The translations under genes and the position numbers were made by a program. From Zobellia russellii (GTDB lineage: Bacteria > Bacteroidota > Bacteroidia > Flavobacteriales > Flavobacteriaceae): a DNA stretch of 64,000 nt. Below, piece by piece: positions 23,911 through 33,071 of this stretch. A model generated the notes under the pieces. The model saw only the letters and a list, made by a program, of their open reading frames with translations, was not told where the DNA came from and ran no database searches. The stretch lies in assembly GCF_018728565.1 (NCBI RefSeq), contig NZ_JACSOI010000004.1, positions 310,001 through 374,000 of the forward strand. Reading direction: 5' to 3'. Position 1 is the stretch's first letter; every line of letters begins with the position of its first letter.

Positions 23911-26900
23911 TTACGGTTTAATTGTTCTGGTTAGGTTTCCGTTATTAGTATAGAATTGAACCTCCACAAAGTTTGCAGGAATCTCTACAAAACGACCTGA
24001 TTGCGATTGAAACGAATTGCCCCAAAAGAACTCATGCATTTGCTTAGTATTATTCTTAAGCTTAATTAATGCTTTTATTTCATCGGGTTGCACGGCCATT
24101 AATTTTATTCTGGTTTGTCCGGAATATTCAAAAGCTTTCAAGGAGTCGTTATTTTGTGAGGTTACAATTAATTTCTTAGAATCCCCTGTACGCAAACTAA
24201 CAATAGCTTTACCGTCTCCCGGCACAAAAAAGCCACTCTCATTTAGTGAAACGGTAGTAAATTTGCCGTTCCCTATATTTTTTAGGGCGAGACCGGCGAA
24301 TGCATCAGCTGGCCCTTGTTGCACTTCCATGCCGTAATCATTACCAATTAATAGAATATCCGTTAGGCCATCTTCATTAAAGTCTTGTGGCAGAATACCA
24401 TAAACTGGAGCAAATTGAGCCTCCACGGGCAATTGTCGCATTTTAAATTGTCCGTTTCCTAAATTCTCTATCCATGAACTTTTCATATAAGTCAAAGAAT
24501 CTACTTTGGCATCATCTAAAAGTCCGTTAGAGAACATTTCAGGTAGGGTCGATTCCCCGAATTCCCCATAAGAATTGAACATTTTTCTAATACCAACATA
24601 TTGCTTTGTTACATCCTGCCAAGGATGGTATAAATATTCTTTTTTAACACCAATACTGTCCCTTAAATAGAAGGATATAAGGGGGTCTATGGAACCATTT
24701 TGATCAAGGTCTTTAGCGTATATGCGCACAGGTTCTTCTAGCGAACCTTTAAAATTTATATTCTCGCCAACATTCCCAACAATGTAATCTATGTCTCCGT
24801 CATTGTCCAAATCTGAGGAAGATATGCTATTCCACCACCCAGAATATTTAGATAAGCCTGTGTTCTCCGTAACTTCTAATAGCTTACCATTTTCGTTTTT
24901 GAAGAAGCGTAACTGGGCCCATTCTCCGGCTATAATAAGGTCTGGCCAGAAGTCTCCGTTAAAATCGGTCCAAATGGCATCGCTAATTAAACCGGGGTAT
25001 TCTAGATTTTTGGAAACAAGGGTAGTGACATCGGTAAATTTAATCCGGCCTTTAGTGCTATCATTTCTTAGAATATATGAGCGATCTGTTTTGGGGTAGG
25101 AGAAAGGCAGAACTCTACTTCCTATAAAAAGGTCTAAATCTCCATCACGATCAAAATCGGCAGCTTTAACTGCAGATGAGTTCGTTTTCATTACAGGAAG
25201 ATCTATATTGGATTGAGTAAAATTTCCTTTTCCATCATTGACCATTAAAATATCTTGATAATATTCATGACCGCTAGGGTATTGGCCGCAACCACGTGCA
25301 ATGAACAAGTCTAAATCTCCATCATTGTCTGCGTCAAAAAGTAATGTTCCAGCATCTTCCTCTTCTAGTTTTTCTGAAGTTTTATAGGCTACTTCGTTTT
25401 GTTCAAAGGTTTGGTCAGGTTTTTGAATAAACCATTTTTCTTTAAAACCTCTGCTAGAAGCAACAAACAGATCGTCTAAACCATCGCCATTTATATCACC
25501 AACTGCTAGAGAAGGGCCATATTGAGAAAATTTATGAGGAAGCGTACTTTGAAAATTGAAATCAATAAAATCGTAATCTTCAGAAAAATGCTCTAAGTCA
25601 TACGTTTTGGCAGCATTCTTGAAAATCGGGCTCGTTTTTTTCGTATTTAAAGTGGAAAATGATTCAGCTTTAGGACTATATGAGATAGCGAGAACTGAAT
25701 CTATGGCATTGGTTTTAACCACTTGTTGTTGCCCGTCTGGCCAATTTATAACAAGACTGTCTATATTTTTATTATTTCCTAGGCCAAAATGAAGCGTGAA
25801 TTCCGGTTGTGATAAATATCCTCGTCCCGATAACAAAGATTTCTTTTGGTGCATGGAATTCGAAAAAATTTCCACATAAGAACCTATGGCATTAGGATTG
25901 TTTTTCTTTCCGCTCAATTTTATTCGGATAAAATGCTGAGGTTCATTAAACTCATTAGATTTGTTTTCAAGGAGCATTGCGTTGTCATTGATATTGTTGA
26001 CCACTAAATCCAAATCTCCATCATTATCAAGATCACCGTAAGCCGCACCGCTAGAGTATGTAGGTAGGTTTAAACCCCAATTTTCGGTACTATCTGAAAA
26101 TTTGAAATCTCCATTGTTTTTGAACATGAAATTAGGAATCTTAATTTCAGGTATTGCAGCTATCAGTTTTTCCTTATTCAGAAGTTTGCTGGCGGCAATC
26201 CTAAAATCACCAAAATCTCGATCAGTAACATCTTTAGGGAAACCGTTGGTAATGAAGAGGTCTTGTAGCCCATCATTATCATAATCACCAAAAAGAGGGG
26301 CCCAGCTCCAGTCCGTTTCTTTTGTTTCCGTAAGCATGGAAACATCACCGTATATGGGTAAACCTGTTTTTGGGTTATTTCCTAACTGAGTTTGGAGTGT
26401 GTTGCGGGCATATTGTTTTTCGTAGTCGTATTTTTTTATGAATATCTCTTTTTGATAATTGCTGGGGCCTTGAAATAATTTTTTTCTTTTGTTGTAATAG
26501 GGCTGCATTTCCGTAGTAAAAAACTCAAGATTTCCATTATTGTTGATGTCAGCCGCATCACTCCCCATGGAAGAGAAGCTAAAATGCTTGAATATTTCCC
26601 GTGCTTTATTACTGAATGTGCCGTTCTGATTGTTAATATATATAAGGTCACTACTTAGAAAATCGTTGGCTACATAAATATCCGGCCAATTATCTCCGTT
26701 AAAATCATGGATTAAAGTACTGTGACTATATCCATGAAATTTAATACCAGCTTTTTCAGAAACATCTCTAAAGCGTTGCTTGTTAAGGGTAGAATCCCAT
26801 ATATTTTCGTAGAGGCGGTCTTTACTCATAGACGAGCCGTCATCTTCAATAGGTCTAAAATCGCTGGGGTCAATACCTTCAATCCTGTTTACTCCAATAA

Positions 26901-27498
26901 ATAGGTCAAGGTCTCCATCATTGTCATAATCAAAAAACTGGGCGTGAGATGAGTAAGTATCGTCTGCAAGACCATATTCTTCTGCCATTTCTTTAAATGA
27001 AGGAATACCGTCTTTTGAATTCCCTGTATTGATATATAGTAAGTTCTTTCTTCTACTATCTTTTTTTCTGAATGTATTACATACGTATATGTCTAGTCTG
27101 CCATCTGCATTTATATCAACAATAGATACCCCCGATGACCACTCTAGTGAATCGTTTTTTGTTATATTGGAAGCTTTGGTTACATCTTCAAATTTGAGTT
27201 TTCCCTTATTAAGAAACAGTTTGTTTTCAACTTGGTTCCCAGCAAAGAAAATATCATCAAGACCATCGCCGTTTAAGTCTCCTAGTGCAACTCCAGCCCC
27301 GTTATAAACAAATTCGTTATCCATAATGTTTATAGAGTCATTTTCAATAAGGGTATTGCTAAATACCAGGTTGGATTTGCTTGGGTGTACGTTTACAAAT
27401 CTTGTTGTAGGTGTCTTTTTGGAACAACTTGTAAATACTATTAATACAATAGATAAGAGAAGCGTAAATGTTCCTTGGAAAGAATTATTTGATTTCAT
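23911..27498 (-). CDS. Large lipoprotein with two FG-GAP/VCBS propeller blocks and an ASPIC/UnbV domain
   Basis: This protein of about 1195 residues has a lipoprotein signal (Cys in VFTSCSKK); I prefer the ATG at 27498 over the one at 27507. Fourteen calcium-loop motifs can be read. Seven precede and seven follow the central ASPIC/UnbV segment, which contains NAIGSYVEIF, GRGYLSQPE and VINWPDGQQQ. The first set runs from DLNGDGLDD to DLDNDGDLD and the second from DINGDGLDD to DFNEDGLTD. Proteins of this type are common partners of SusCD pairs and are probably surface-exposed glycan- or protein-binding lipoproteins. It lies downstream of susD on the same strand, but a terminator separates them. 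Confidence 0.9.
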   Translation of the reverse strand: MKSNNSFQGTFTLLLSIVLIVFTSCSKKTPTTRFVNVHPSKSNLVFSNTLIENDSINIMDNEFVYNGAGVALGDLNGDGLDDIFFAGNQVENKLFLNKGKLKFEDVTKASNITKNDSLEWSSGVSIVDINADGRLDIYVCNTFRKKDSRRKNLLYINTGNSKDGIPSFKEMAEEYGLADDTYSSHAQFFDYDNDGDLDLFIGVNRIEGIDPSDFRPIEDDGSSMSKDRLYENIWDSTLNKQRFRDVSEKAGIKFHGYSHSTLIHDFNGDNWPDIYVANDFLSSDLIYINNQNGTFSNKAREIFKHFSFSSMGSDAADINNNGNLEFFTTEMQPYYNKRKKLFQGPSNYQKEIFIKKYDYEKQYARNTLQTQLGNNPKTGLPIYGDVSMLTETKETDWSWAPLFGDYDNDGLQDLFITNGFPKDVTDRDFGDFRIAASKLLNKEKLIAAIPEIKIPNFMFKNNGDFKFSDSTENWGLNLPTYSSGAAYGDLDNDGDLDLVVNNINDNAMLLENKSNEFNEPQHFIRIKLSGKKNNPNAIGSYVEIFSNSMHQKKSLLSGRGYLSQPEFTLHFGLGNNKNIDSLVINWPDGQQQVVKTNAIDSVLAISYSPKAESFSTLNTKKTSPIFKNAAKTYDLEHFSEDYDFIDFNFQSTLPHKFSQYGPSLAVGDINGDGLDDLFVASSRGFKEKWFIQKPDQTFEQNEVAYKTSEKLEEEDAGTLLFDADNDGDLDLFIARGCGQYPSGHEYYQDILMVNDGKGNFTQSNIDLPVMKTNSSAVKAADFDRDGDLDLFIGSRVLPFSYPKTDRSYILRNDSTKGRIKFTDVTTLVSKNLEYPGLISDAIWTDFNGDFWPDLIIAGEWAQLRFFKNENGKLLEVTENTGLSKYSGWWNSISSSDLDNDGDIDYIVGNVGENINFKGSLEEPVRIYAKDLDQNGSIDPLISFYLRDSIGVKKEYLYHPWQDVTKQYVGIRKMFNSYGEFGESTLPEMFSNGLLDDAKVDSLTYMKSSWIENLGNGQFKMRQLPVEAQFAPVYGILPQDFNEDGLTDILLIGNDYGMEVQQGPADAFAGLALKNIGNGKFTTVSLNESGFFVPGDGKAIVSLRTGDSKKLIVTSQNNDSLKAFEYSGQTRIKLMAVQPDEIKALIKLKNNTKQMHEFFWGNSFQSQSGRFVEIPANFVEVQFYTNNGNLTRTIKP

Positions 27499-27552
27499 TT
27501 GACACATAGGATATGGTACGTTGCAAATATGTAAGAAGGTTCTAAAATAAGC

Positions 27553-27581
27553 AAAAAAAGCTGCTCGTACGAGCAGCTTTT
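27553..27581 (-). terminator. Terminator after the susD-like gene, perfect 26-bp palindrome
   Basis: The arms 27556-27568 and 27569-27581 are exact reverse complements (AAAAGCTGCTCGT and ACGAGCAGCTTTT). On the minus strand the stem runs into seven T. It starts 20 bases past the susD stop, so it ends or attenuates SusCD transcription before the FG-GAP/ASPIC gene. Confidence 0.88.
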
Positions 27582-27601
27582 ATTAGTATCTAACTTAAGT
27601 A

Positions 27602-29392
27602 TTAGTACCCAGGATTTTGTTTTATTGACCCTCCAGACAAATCAATTTGTCTTTGAGGTATTGGATAAAATTCATTTTTACCTGCAGTAAATTTGGCGCC
27701 ACCAAATTTTTCTTTCAAAAATTGAGACTCATAATCTAAATATGCGTTCAAAACACTATCGGCAATGCCCCAACGAACGAGGTCAAAGAAACGATGTCCC
27801 TCTCCTGAAAGTTCAAGTTTTCTCTCAAACCTAACTGCCGCGGTTGCGGAAGCTTTATCTGCAAACTGAGCCGGGGGATACTCGGAAATCACATAGTTAG
27901 CGGCATTTTCATCGCTATCGTACTCCTTTACCCAATGCTCTGAATTAGCGGCTCTATTTCTTACCATATTTACATAGGTTCGTGCTTGCTCCAATGATCC
28001 AGCCTCTATTTCCGCTTCGGCAGCCATTAATAGAACATCGGCAAATCTAATAATTGTATAGTTCATTGTAGCATAACCTCGCGTCCAAGAGCTACCATCA
28101 GTAAAACTATTTTCTTGGGAACGATAATAAATATACTTTTTAGGAGTATAGGGCCCAGCGTAAGAAAAGCTTCTTATCCAAGCAGCCCCTGGATGAATAA
28201 TCCAATCTAAGTAAGGAATTCCTTTTCTACCTATGGCATGGTCAATTCTTGGGTCTAAGGGTCCTGCGTCTTCAACAAATGAACTTTCGGGTTGTTTGTC
28301 TACAATGACATGCTTCCAGTTGTTTGCCACTTCGTTTTCAGGATTATTATATGATCCATCCAATAGGGGAAGCCCTTCATCCGTAGTTCTAAATGAATTA
28401 CCCAATTCAATACTTGGTTGAAAAAAGCCACAGCAATTACCAGGACCATCGGGACCAGTGTTATGTGGATAGTTTAAATCATCAAACCAGTTAGCATTTC
28501 TTACGTTTCCGGTATTATTGGCAGATTCCACATCCATAACGGCTTCAGCATGCTGGTCGTTTTCAGCATTATAAATTTGGGCATAATCCTCTAGAAGAGC
28601 ATACTTTTCGCCTAAGGGTGTTACTCCTTTTTCAATAACCTCATCAAACCATTCTTTAGCTTCGGCATACTTTTGTTGGTAAAGCTTTGCCTTACCCATA
28701 TAAGCCGCTGCCGCCCACTTATTGTTTCTACCCGCATCCGTTGTTTCGGGCAAATTGTCAAAAGCAAACTGGAAATCAGCTTCTATTTTATCCCAAACAT
28801 CTGGTGTATTGGGTATAGCTTTTAGAGCCTCAAGTTTCTGAGCTTCATCCAGTTCATCGTCTAAGTAAATAGATTCGTCTATATAAGGGATACTGTTAAA
28901 ATGCTTTTTAAGGTCAAAATAGAAATGTCCTCGGAGCATTCGTGCTTCTGCCGTAATTTGCTGAACAACCTCTGGTTTAATGTTCTCTGCCCTAGCTAAT
29001 TTTTCTAAGGTTTGATTACATCTTTTGATACCTTCGTAACGACCTCGCCATAAGTTGTTGAAATCGCCGTTGGGGTCAACCGGGCTAGCTTCATATCTCT
29101 GAATAGGGTTTAGTGACGAATAATCTCCGGAATCCGTACCCTTATTAGCTTCTCCTCCCATGATTGAACCCGTAGCCCAATGGTTAGGTCCTTCAAAGCG
29201 GTTTCCAAAAACACCGCTTAGTGCAGAGTAAGCTCCAATTAGAAGGCCTTGTACACCATCTTCTGTGGCGACTGAATTTTCATCAATGGACCCTGTGGGG
29301 GCCACTTCCAAAAAATCATCGGAACAAGAGGCAATCAGAAATACAGTTGCCAAGGTTCCGTAGCATATTTTTTTTATAATTATAGTTTTCAT
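27602..29392 (-). CDS. SusD/RagB-family glycan-binding lipoprotein
   Basis: This 596-residue lipoprotein has its lipid Cys in FLIASCSDDFLEV and the usual family N-terminus, followed by TPR-like helices (for example GKAKLYQQKYAEAKEWFDEV). The C-terminal end FYPIPQRQIDLSG and the final NPGY are characteristic of SusD proteins. It sits on the outer face of the outer membrane and hands oligosaccharides or other ligands to the partner SusC channel. The gene begins 30 bases after the susC stop, so the two are co-transcribed. The ligand is unknown; neighbouring sulfatase and esterase genes suggest a decorated polysaccharide, though no glycoside hydrolase or lyase is next to it. Confidence 0.96.
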   Translation of the reverse strand: MKTIIIKKICYGTLATVFLIASCSDDFLEVAPTGSIDENSVATEDGVQGLLIGAYSALSGVFGNRFEGPNHWATGSIMGGEANKGTDSGDYSSLNPIQRYEASPVDPNGDFNNLWRGRYEGIKRCNQTLEKLARAENIKPEVVQQITAEARMLRGHFYFDLKKHFNSIPYIDESIYLDDELDEAQKLEALKAIPNTPDVWDKIEADFQFAFDNLPETTDAGRNNKWAAAAYMGKAKLYQQKYAEAKEWFDEVIEKGVTPLGEKYALLEDYAQIYNAENDQHAEAVMDVESANNTGNVRNANWFDDLNYPHNTGPDGPGNCCGFFQPSIELGNSFRTTDEGLPLLDGSYNNPENEVANNWKHVIVDKQPESSFVEDAGPLDPRIDHAIGRKGIPYLDWIIHPGAAWIRSFSYAGPYTPKKYIYYRSQENSFTDGSSWTRGYATMNYTIIRFADVLLMAAEAEIEAGSLEQARTYVNMVRNRAANSEHWVKEYDSDENAANYVISEYPPAQFADKASATAAVRFERKLELSGEGHRFFDLVRWGIADSVLNAYLDYESQFLKEKFGGAKFTAGKNEFYPIPQRQIDLSGGSIKQNPGY

Positions 29393-29422
29393 TATATGTT
29401 TTATTTTTTAATTGTTAGTTGC

Positions 29423-32400
29423 CTACAAGCCAATATTTAAGCTGATTAAATAGGAGGGAGTAGCTGGGTAATTTCCAACGTCAACACCAAAATTGGTATC
29501 GGCACCGGCTACTACAGGATCAAGACCGGAATAATCCGTGATGGTCCAGATATTATTTGCAGAGAAACCAAGTTTAAATTTAGTCACACCAAGGCGATCT
29601 AATAGGTTAGAGTCAAAGCTGTAAGTTAGAGCTAGCCTTTGAAGCCTTACAAAAGAACCATCTTCTACATAATAGGAGTTTGCTGCCCCACTTGTATAAA
29701 TATTTGTTTTGCTTTCCCATATTGGAGCTTCTGCATTATTACCTAGCTCAGGAGTCCATGAGTTGAGTGCTGCTGTGCCTTTTGCCGCACCTTGGAATGT
29801 ACCAAAAAAGTTTCTAAACCATTTTGTTTGGTTATAGATTTCATTTCCGAAAGAACCAAACCAATAGGTTTCAAATTCAAGGTTTTTGTATTTAAGGTTA
29901 AATGTAACACCTCCTGTATAATCTGGTATAGGGTTACCAATGAAAGTCCTGTCATCTGGTGTAACTTGTCCATCACCGTTTACATCGGCATATTTAAATC
30001 TCCCCAAGGCAACATCAGCATCATTATTTGCAGCTTTAAAAGCATCTACCTCTTCTTGAGTGTTAAAATAACCTTCTACCTTATAACCGTAAAATGAGGA
30101 TAATGGCTGACCTACGGCGTTTCTAATTGGACTATTTCCTCTATATGCCGCTCCGTCAAAGAAGTCGATCCCATCCGCTAAAAACTCAATTTCATTACTT
30201 AGGAACGAATTGTTCAACGTAACTTCAAAAGATAGGTCTTCAGTGAAGTTACCTCTTCCGGTAAGCTTAATGTCTATACCTTTATTGTTCATGGTGGCGA
30301 TGTTAACAAACGGCTCGTTGGCATCGTTTCCGGTAACTCCAGGTAATGGAACCTGATAAAGTAAATCCTCGGTGTCCTTGTTCCACCAATCAAATTCAAT
30401 ATCTAGTTTATCATTGAAAAAAGAGGCGTCAAAGCCAATATTTGTAGAAATACTGGTTTCCCATTTTGCATTTGGATTTGCAATCTGACCTTGTCTATAC
30501 CCTTCATCGGCTCCGCTATTTTGTCCACCAATTGGATAAAATGTACTAGCTCTATTTGAATTATACAGAACATATTGGTTATTAGGGTTAACATTGTTAG
30601 AGTTACCCATTTCTCCCCATCCAGCTCTAATTTTCAAGTCGCTTATAATGTCTTGATTTTGCATAAAAGATTCTCCAATGACTCTCCATGCTCCGGAAAT
30701 GGCAGGAAAAACCCCATATCTGTTATTGGCTCCAAATCTAGACGAGCCATCTCTTCTTAATACTCCTGTGATAAAATAACGTTCGTCATAGTTGTAATCT
30801 AGTTTCCCAAAAACCGAAAAGAAATTTACACCATTAAACAAGTTACTATTTACATTAGGCGATTGTACTGTGGACAGGTTTTGGTAGTTGATGTCAGTAG
30901 AAAACGGGTTGATACCACTTCCACTAATATTTCGCCCTTTACCGGTGTTTAGGGCCTCAATACCCGCTAAGGCTTTTACTTTGTGTTTTCCGAACAGTTT
31001 TTCATAGGATGCTGTATTGGTAAATGTGTATGAGAACACATAACCACTGCCTTCTGAAAATGAGTTACTGGCTTCAGGTTCTGAATCACCTAAATATTTA
31101 AAGCCGTAGTTAACATTATAATAATTTAAGTATTGTCCTCCAATACTGGATCTTATTGTTAATCCTTCAAAGGGTTTTAACAGAGCATATAAATTTCCAA
31201 ATGCAGCTAAGCTAAAATTCTTATCCTGGCTATCATTGGTTTTTAATTGTCTTACCGGGTTTCTTGGGTTATTGAACCCTTTTGCCCTAGTACTGGCAAA
31301 ACTTCCAAATTCATCATAAACAGGAATAATAGTTGGCATACGGTAAGCAGATAATAATACGGATTCGTCGTCCGCACCACTTACACCTCCGTCTCCCCCA
31401 TAACCACCTCTGATAGACCGGTAAGTGGCTTGAAAGTTTTCACCAATGCTTAGCCAAGGAGTTACATCCCATTCAGAATTAAATCTGGCCGAATATCTGG
31501 CAAATTCGTTCTCAAGAAGTATTCCGGATTCGTTGTAGGCATTAATACCCATGTAGTATCTACCATCTTCTGTACCTCCTTCAAAGCCTAGGGTGATACG
31601 ACTTATTGGTGCAGGTCTAGTAATTTCCTTATACCAATTTGTACCTTGTAGATTTGGTTTTATTAGAAACACATTGTCAGGGTCAAGTTCGTATGCGGCA
31701 CGCACTGCAGCCATATCAATGTTGCCAACAACCCCACTTTGATCACCACCACCAATACCACCTACCAATAAATAATCAGGTATCCTAGGTGTAGCATCCG
31801 AGCCATATTGAGGATGATCATAAATAGGGGCTTCGCCGTTTGCTATTCCATTGTTTCTGTACGCAATATGAGACCACTCTGCGTCTTGTTGTGGTGTTAA
31901 TTGATCTGGAGACCCGGCAACGTTTGGATCTCTGACCCCACTTGTAATATCAACTGTAATTTTTGTTTTTTCCCTTTTTCTTGTTCCTTGTTTAGTTGTT
32001 AGCACAACAACACCACCAGCAGCTCTGGCCCCATATATAGATGCAGCAGCTGCATCTTTTAGAACGGTTGTGGTTTCAACATCATCCGGATTGATGAATT
32101 CAGTGCTTTCTACCGGAACACCATCAACTACATACAAAGGTTGGTTACCGCCAAATGAGCCGAAGCCTCGAATTCTAATTTGGCTAGTTGTGCCAGGTTG
32201 TCCATTTGAAAGAACGGTAACCCCTGCAACCCTACCTTGGAGTTGTTGTTCTATATTTCCAGATGGTATGGCCGCCAATTCTTCGGCTTTGACTATGGAA
32301 ACGGCTGCAGTGGTTTCTCTTTTCGTCTCTGTTGAGTAACCGGTAACTATAACCTCGTCTAATGCTGCGGCATCTTCAGCCAGCGTTACATTCACCGTAG

Positions 32401-32749
32401 ACTGTCCATCAACAGCTACTTCCTTAGTAACAAACCCTAAATAACTTATTACTAGAGTTGCATCACTTTCTACCTCTAAAGTAAAGTTTCCGTCAAAATC
32501 AGTTTGTGTTCCGTTCGTAGTTCCTTTAACTACCACGTTTGCACCCGGAAGAGGAATTCCTCCACTGTCTAAAACAGTACCGGATATGGTTGTTTGAAAA
32601 ATGTTCTTGACCTCAAGTTTAGGGTCATTGGTTGATTTTGCATAGGTGATTTGTGACCCAGCGCAAATCATCATCGAAAAAAGCCCAATTCCAAGAGTTG
32701 AGATTTTTCCCTTGGGCTTTAACGAATTGTAACTTCGTTTTTGGTTCAT
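29423..32749 (-). CDS. SusC/RagA-family TonB-dependent outer-membrane transporter
   Basis: This 1108-residue protein has an export signal (about residues 1-38) and a carboxypeptidase-regulatory-like domain (TISGTVLDSGGIPLPGANVV and GNFTLEV, residues about 52-130). A TonB-dependent plug follows, with DEVIVTGYSTETKRE, IRIRGFGSFGGNQPLYVVDG and VLKDAAAASIYGARAAGGVV, and then a long 22-strand-type barrel ending in LISLNIGL. It imports ligands captured by the SusD partner encoded directly downstream. No regulator (SARP, ECF sigma/anti-sigma or hybrid two-component) is adjacent, so control must lie elsewhere or in the 322-base upstream spacer. Confidence 0.97.
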   Translation of the reverse strand: MNQKRSYNSLKPKGKISTLGIGLFSMMICAGSQITYAKSTNDPKLEVKNIFQTTISGTVLDSGGIPLPGANVVVKGTTNGTQTDFDGNFTLEVESDATLVISYLGFVTKEVAVDGQSTVNVTLAEDAAALDEVIVTGYSTETKRETTAAVSIVKAEELAAIPSGNIEQQLQGRVAGVTVLSNGQPGTTSQIRIRGFGSFGGNQPLYVVDGVPVESTEFINPDDVETTTVLKDAAAASIYGARAAGGVVVLTTKQGTRKREKTKITVDITSGVRDPNVAGSPDQLTPQQDAEWSHIAYRNNGIANGEAPIYDHPQYGSDATPRIPDYLLVGGIGGGDQSGVVGNIDMAAVRAAYELDPDNVFLIKPNLQGTNWYKEITRPAPISRITLGFEGGTEDGRYYMGINAYNESGILLENEFARYSARFNSEWDVTPWLSIGENFQATYRSIRGGYGGDGGVSGADDESVLLSAYRMPTIIPVYDEFGSFASTRAKGFNNPRNPVRQLKTNDSQDKNFSLAAFGNLYALLKPFEGLTIRSSIGGQYLNYYNVNYGFKYLGDSEPEASNSFSEGSGYVFSYTFTNTASYEKLFGKHKVKALAGIEALNTGKGRNISGSGINPFSTDINYQNLSTVQSPNVNSNLFNGVNFFSVFGKLDYNYDERYFITGVLRRDGSSRFGANNRYGVFPAISGAWRVIGESFMQNQDIISDLKIRAGWGEMGNSNNVNPNNQYVLYNSNRASTFYPIGGQNSGADEGYRQGQIANPNAKWETSISTNIGFDASFFNDKLDIEFDWWNKDTEDLLYQVPLPGVTGNDANEPFVNIATMNNKGIDIKLTGRGNFTEDLSFEVTLNNSFLSNEIEFLADGIDFFDGAAYRGNSPIRNAVGQPLSSFYGYKVEGYFNTQEEVDAFKAANNDADVALGRFKYADVNGDGQVTPDDRTFIGNPIPDYTGGVTFNLKYKNLEFETYWFGSFGNEIYNQTKWFRNFFGTFQGAAKGTAALNSWTPELGNNAEAPIWESKTNIYTSGAANSYYVEDGSFVRLQRLALTYSFDSNLLDRLGVTKFKLGFSANNIWTITDYSGLDPVVAGADTNFGVDVGNYPATPSYLISLNIGL

Positions 32750-33071
32750 AATGTGAGTGTTGTTTGTTAGTTTATTAAATTCTTATTTTCCTAGCCTTAT
32801 GTTAAGAAAAACAAAAAATAAATGTAATGATAATATGGATATGTTAAAAATAGGGCGCAAGTTATTTTTGGCGAATTCACCCTATTTCAATAGCACAAAT
32901 GTTGCAATTACTAAATATTTAGAGCTTTTGAAATTTTGTTTAGTGCTGATAAAGTGTTGTTTATGTAATATTTACATCTGGTAATCAATGCTTCATATGT
33001 TTTAAAAATTAATCAAATATTGAAAGAAAAATATTACAAATAAAACAAACAAGCAAACACAAATGTTAAAA
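32750..33071. other. 322-base AT-rich spacer upstream of susC
   Basis: No gene is supported here; a 75-codon open frame on plus (32757-32984) has no recognisable motif. This spacer separates susC (minus, reading left) from the 3' end of a methyltransferase gene on the same strand, so it must hold the susC promoter, but I find no exact TAnnTTTG box on minus. A small inverted repeat ATGTAA-TAT-TTACAT lies at 32963-32977 and could be a protein-binding site. Confidence 0.5.

Noticed and set aside
32757-32984. 75-codon open frame on plus in the susC upstream spacer
   Set aside because: AT-rich, no recognisable motif, and it occupies the likely susC promoter region.
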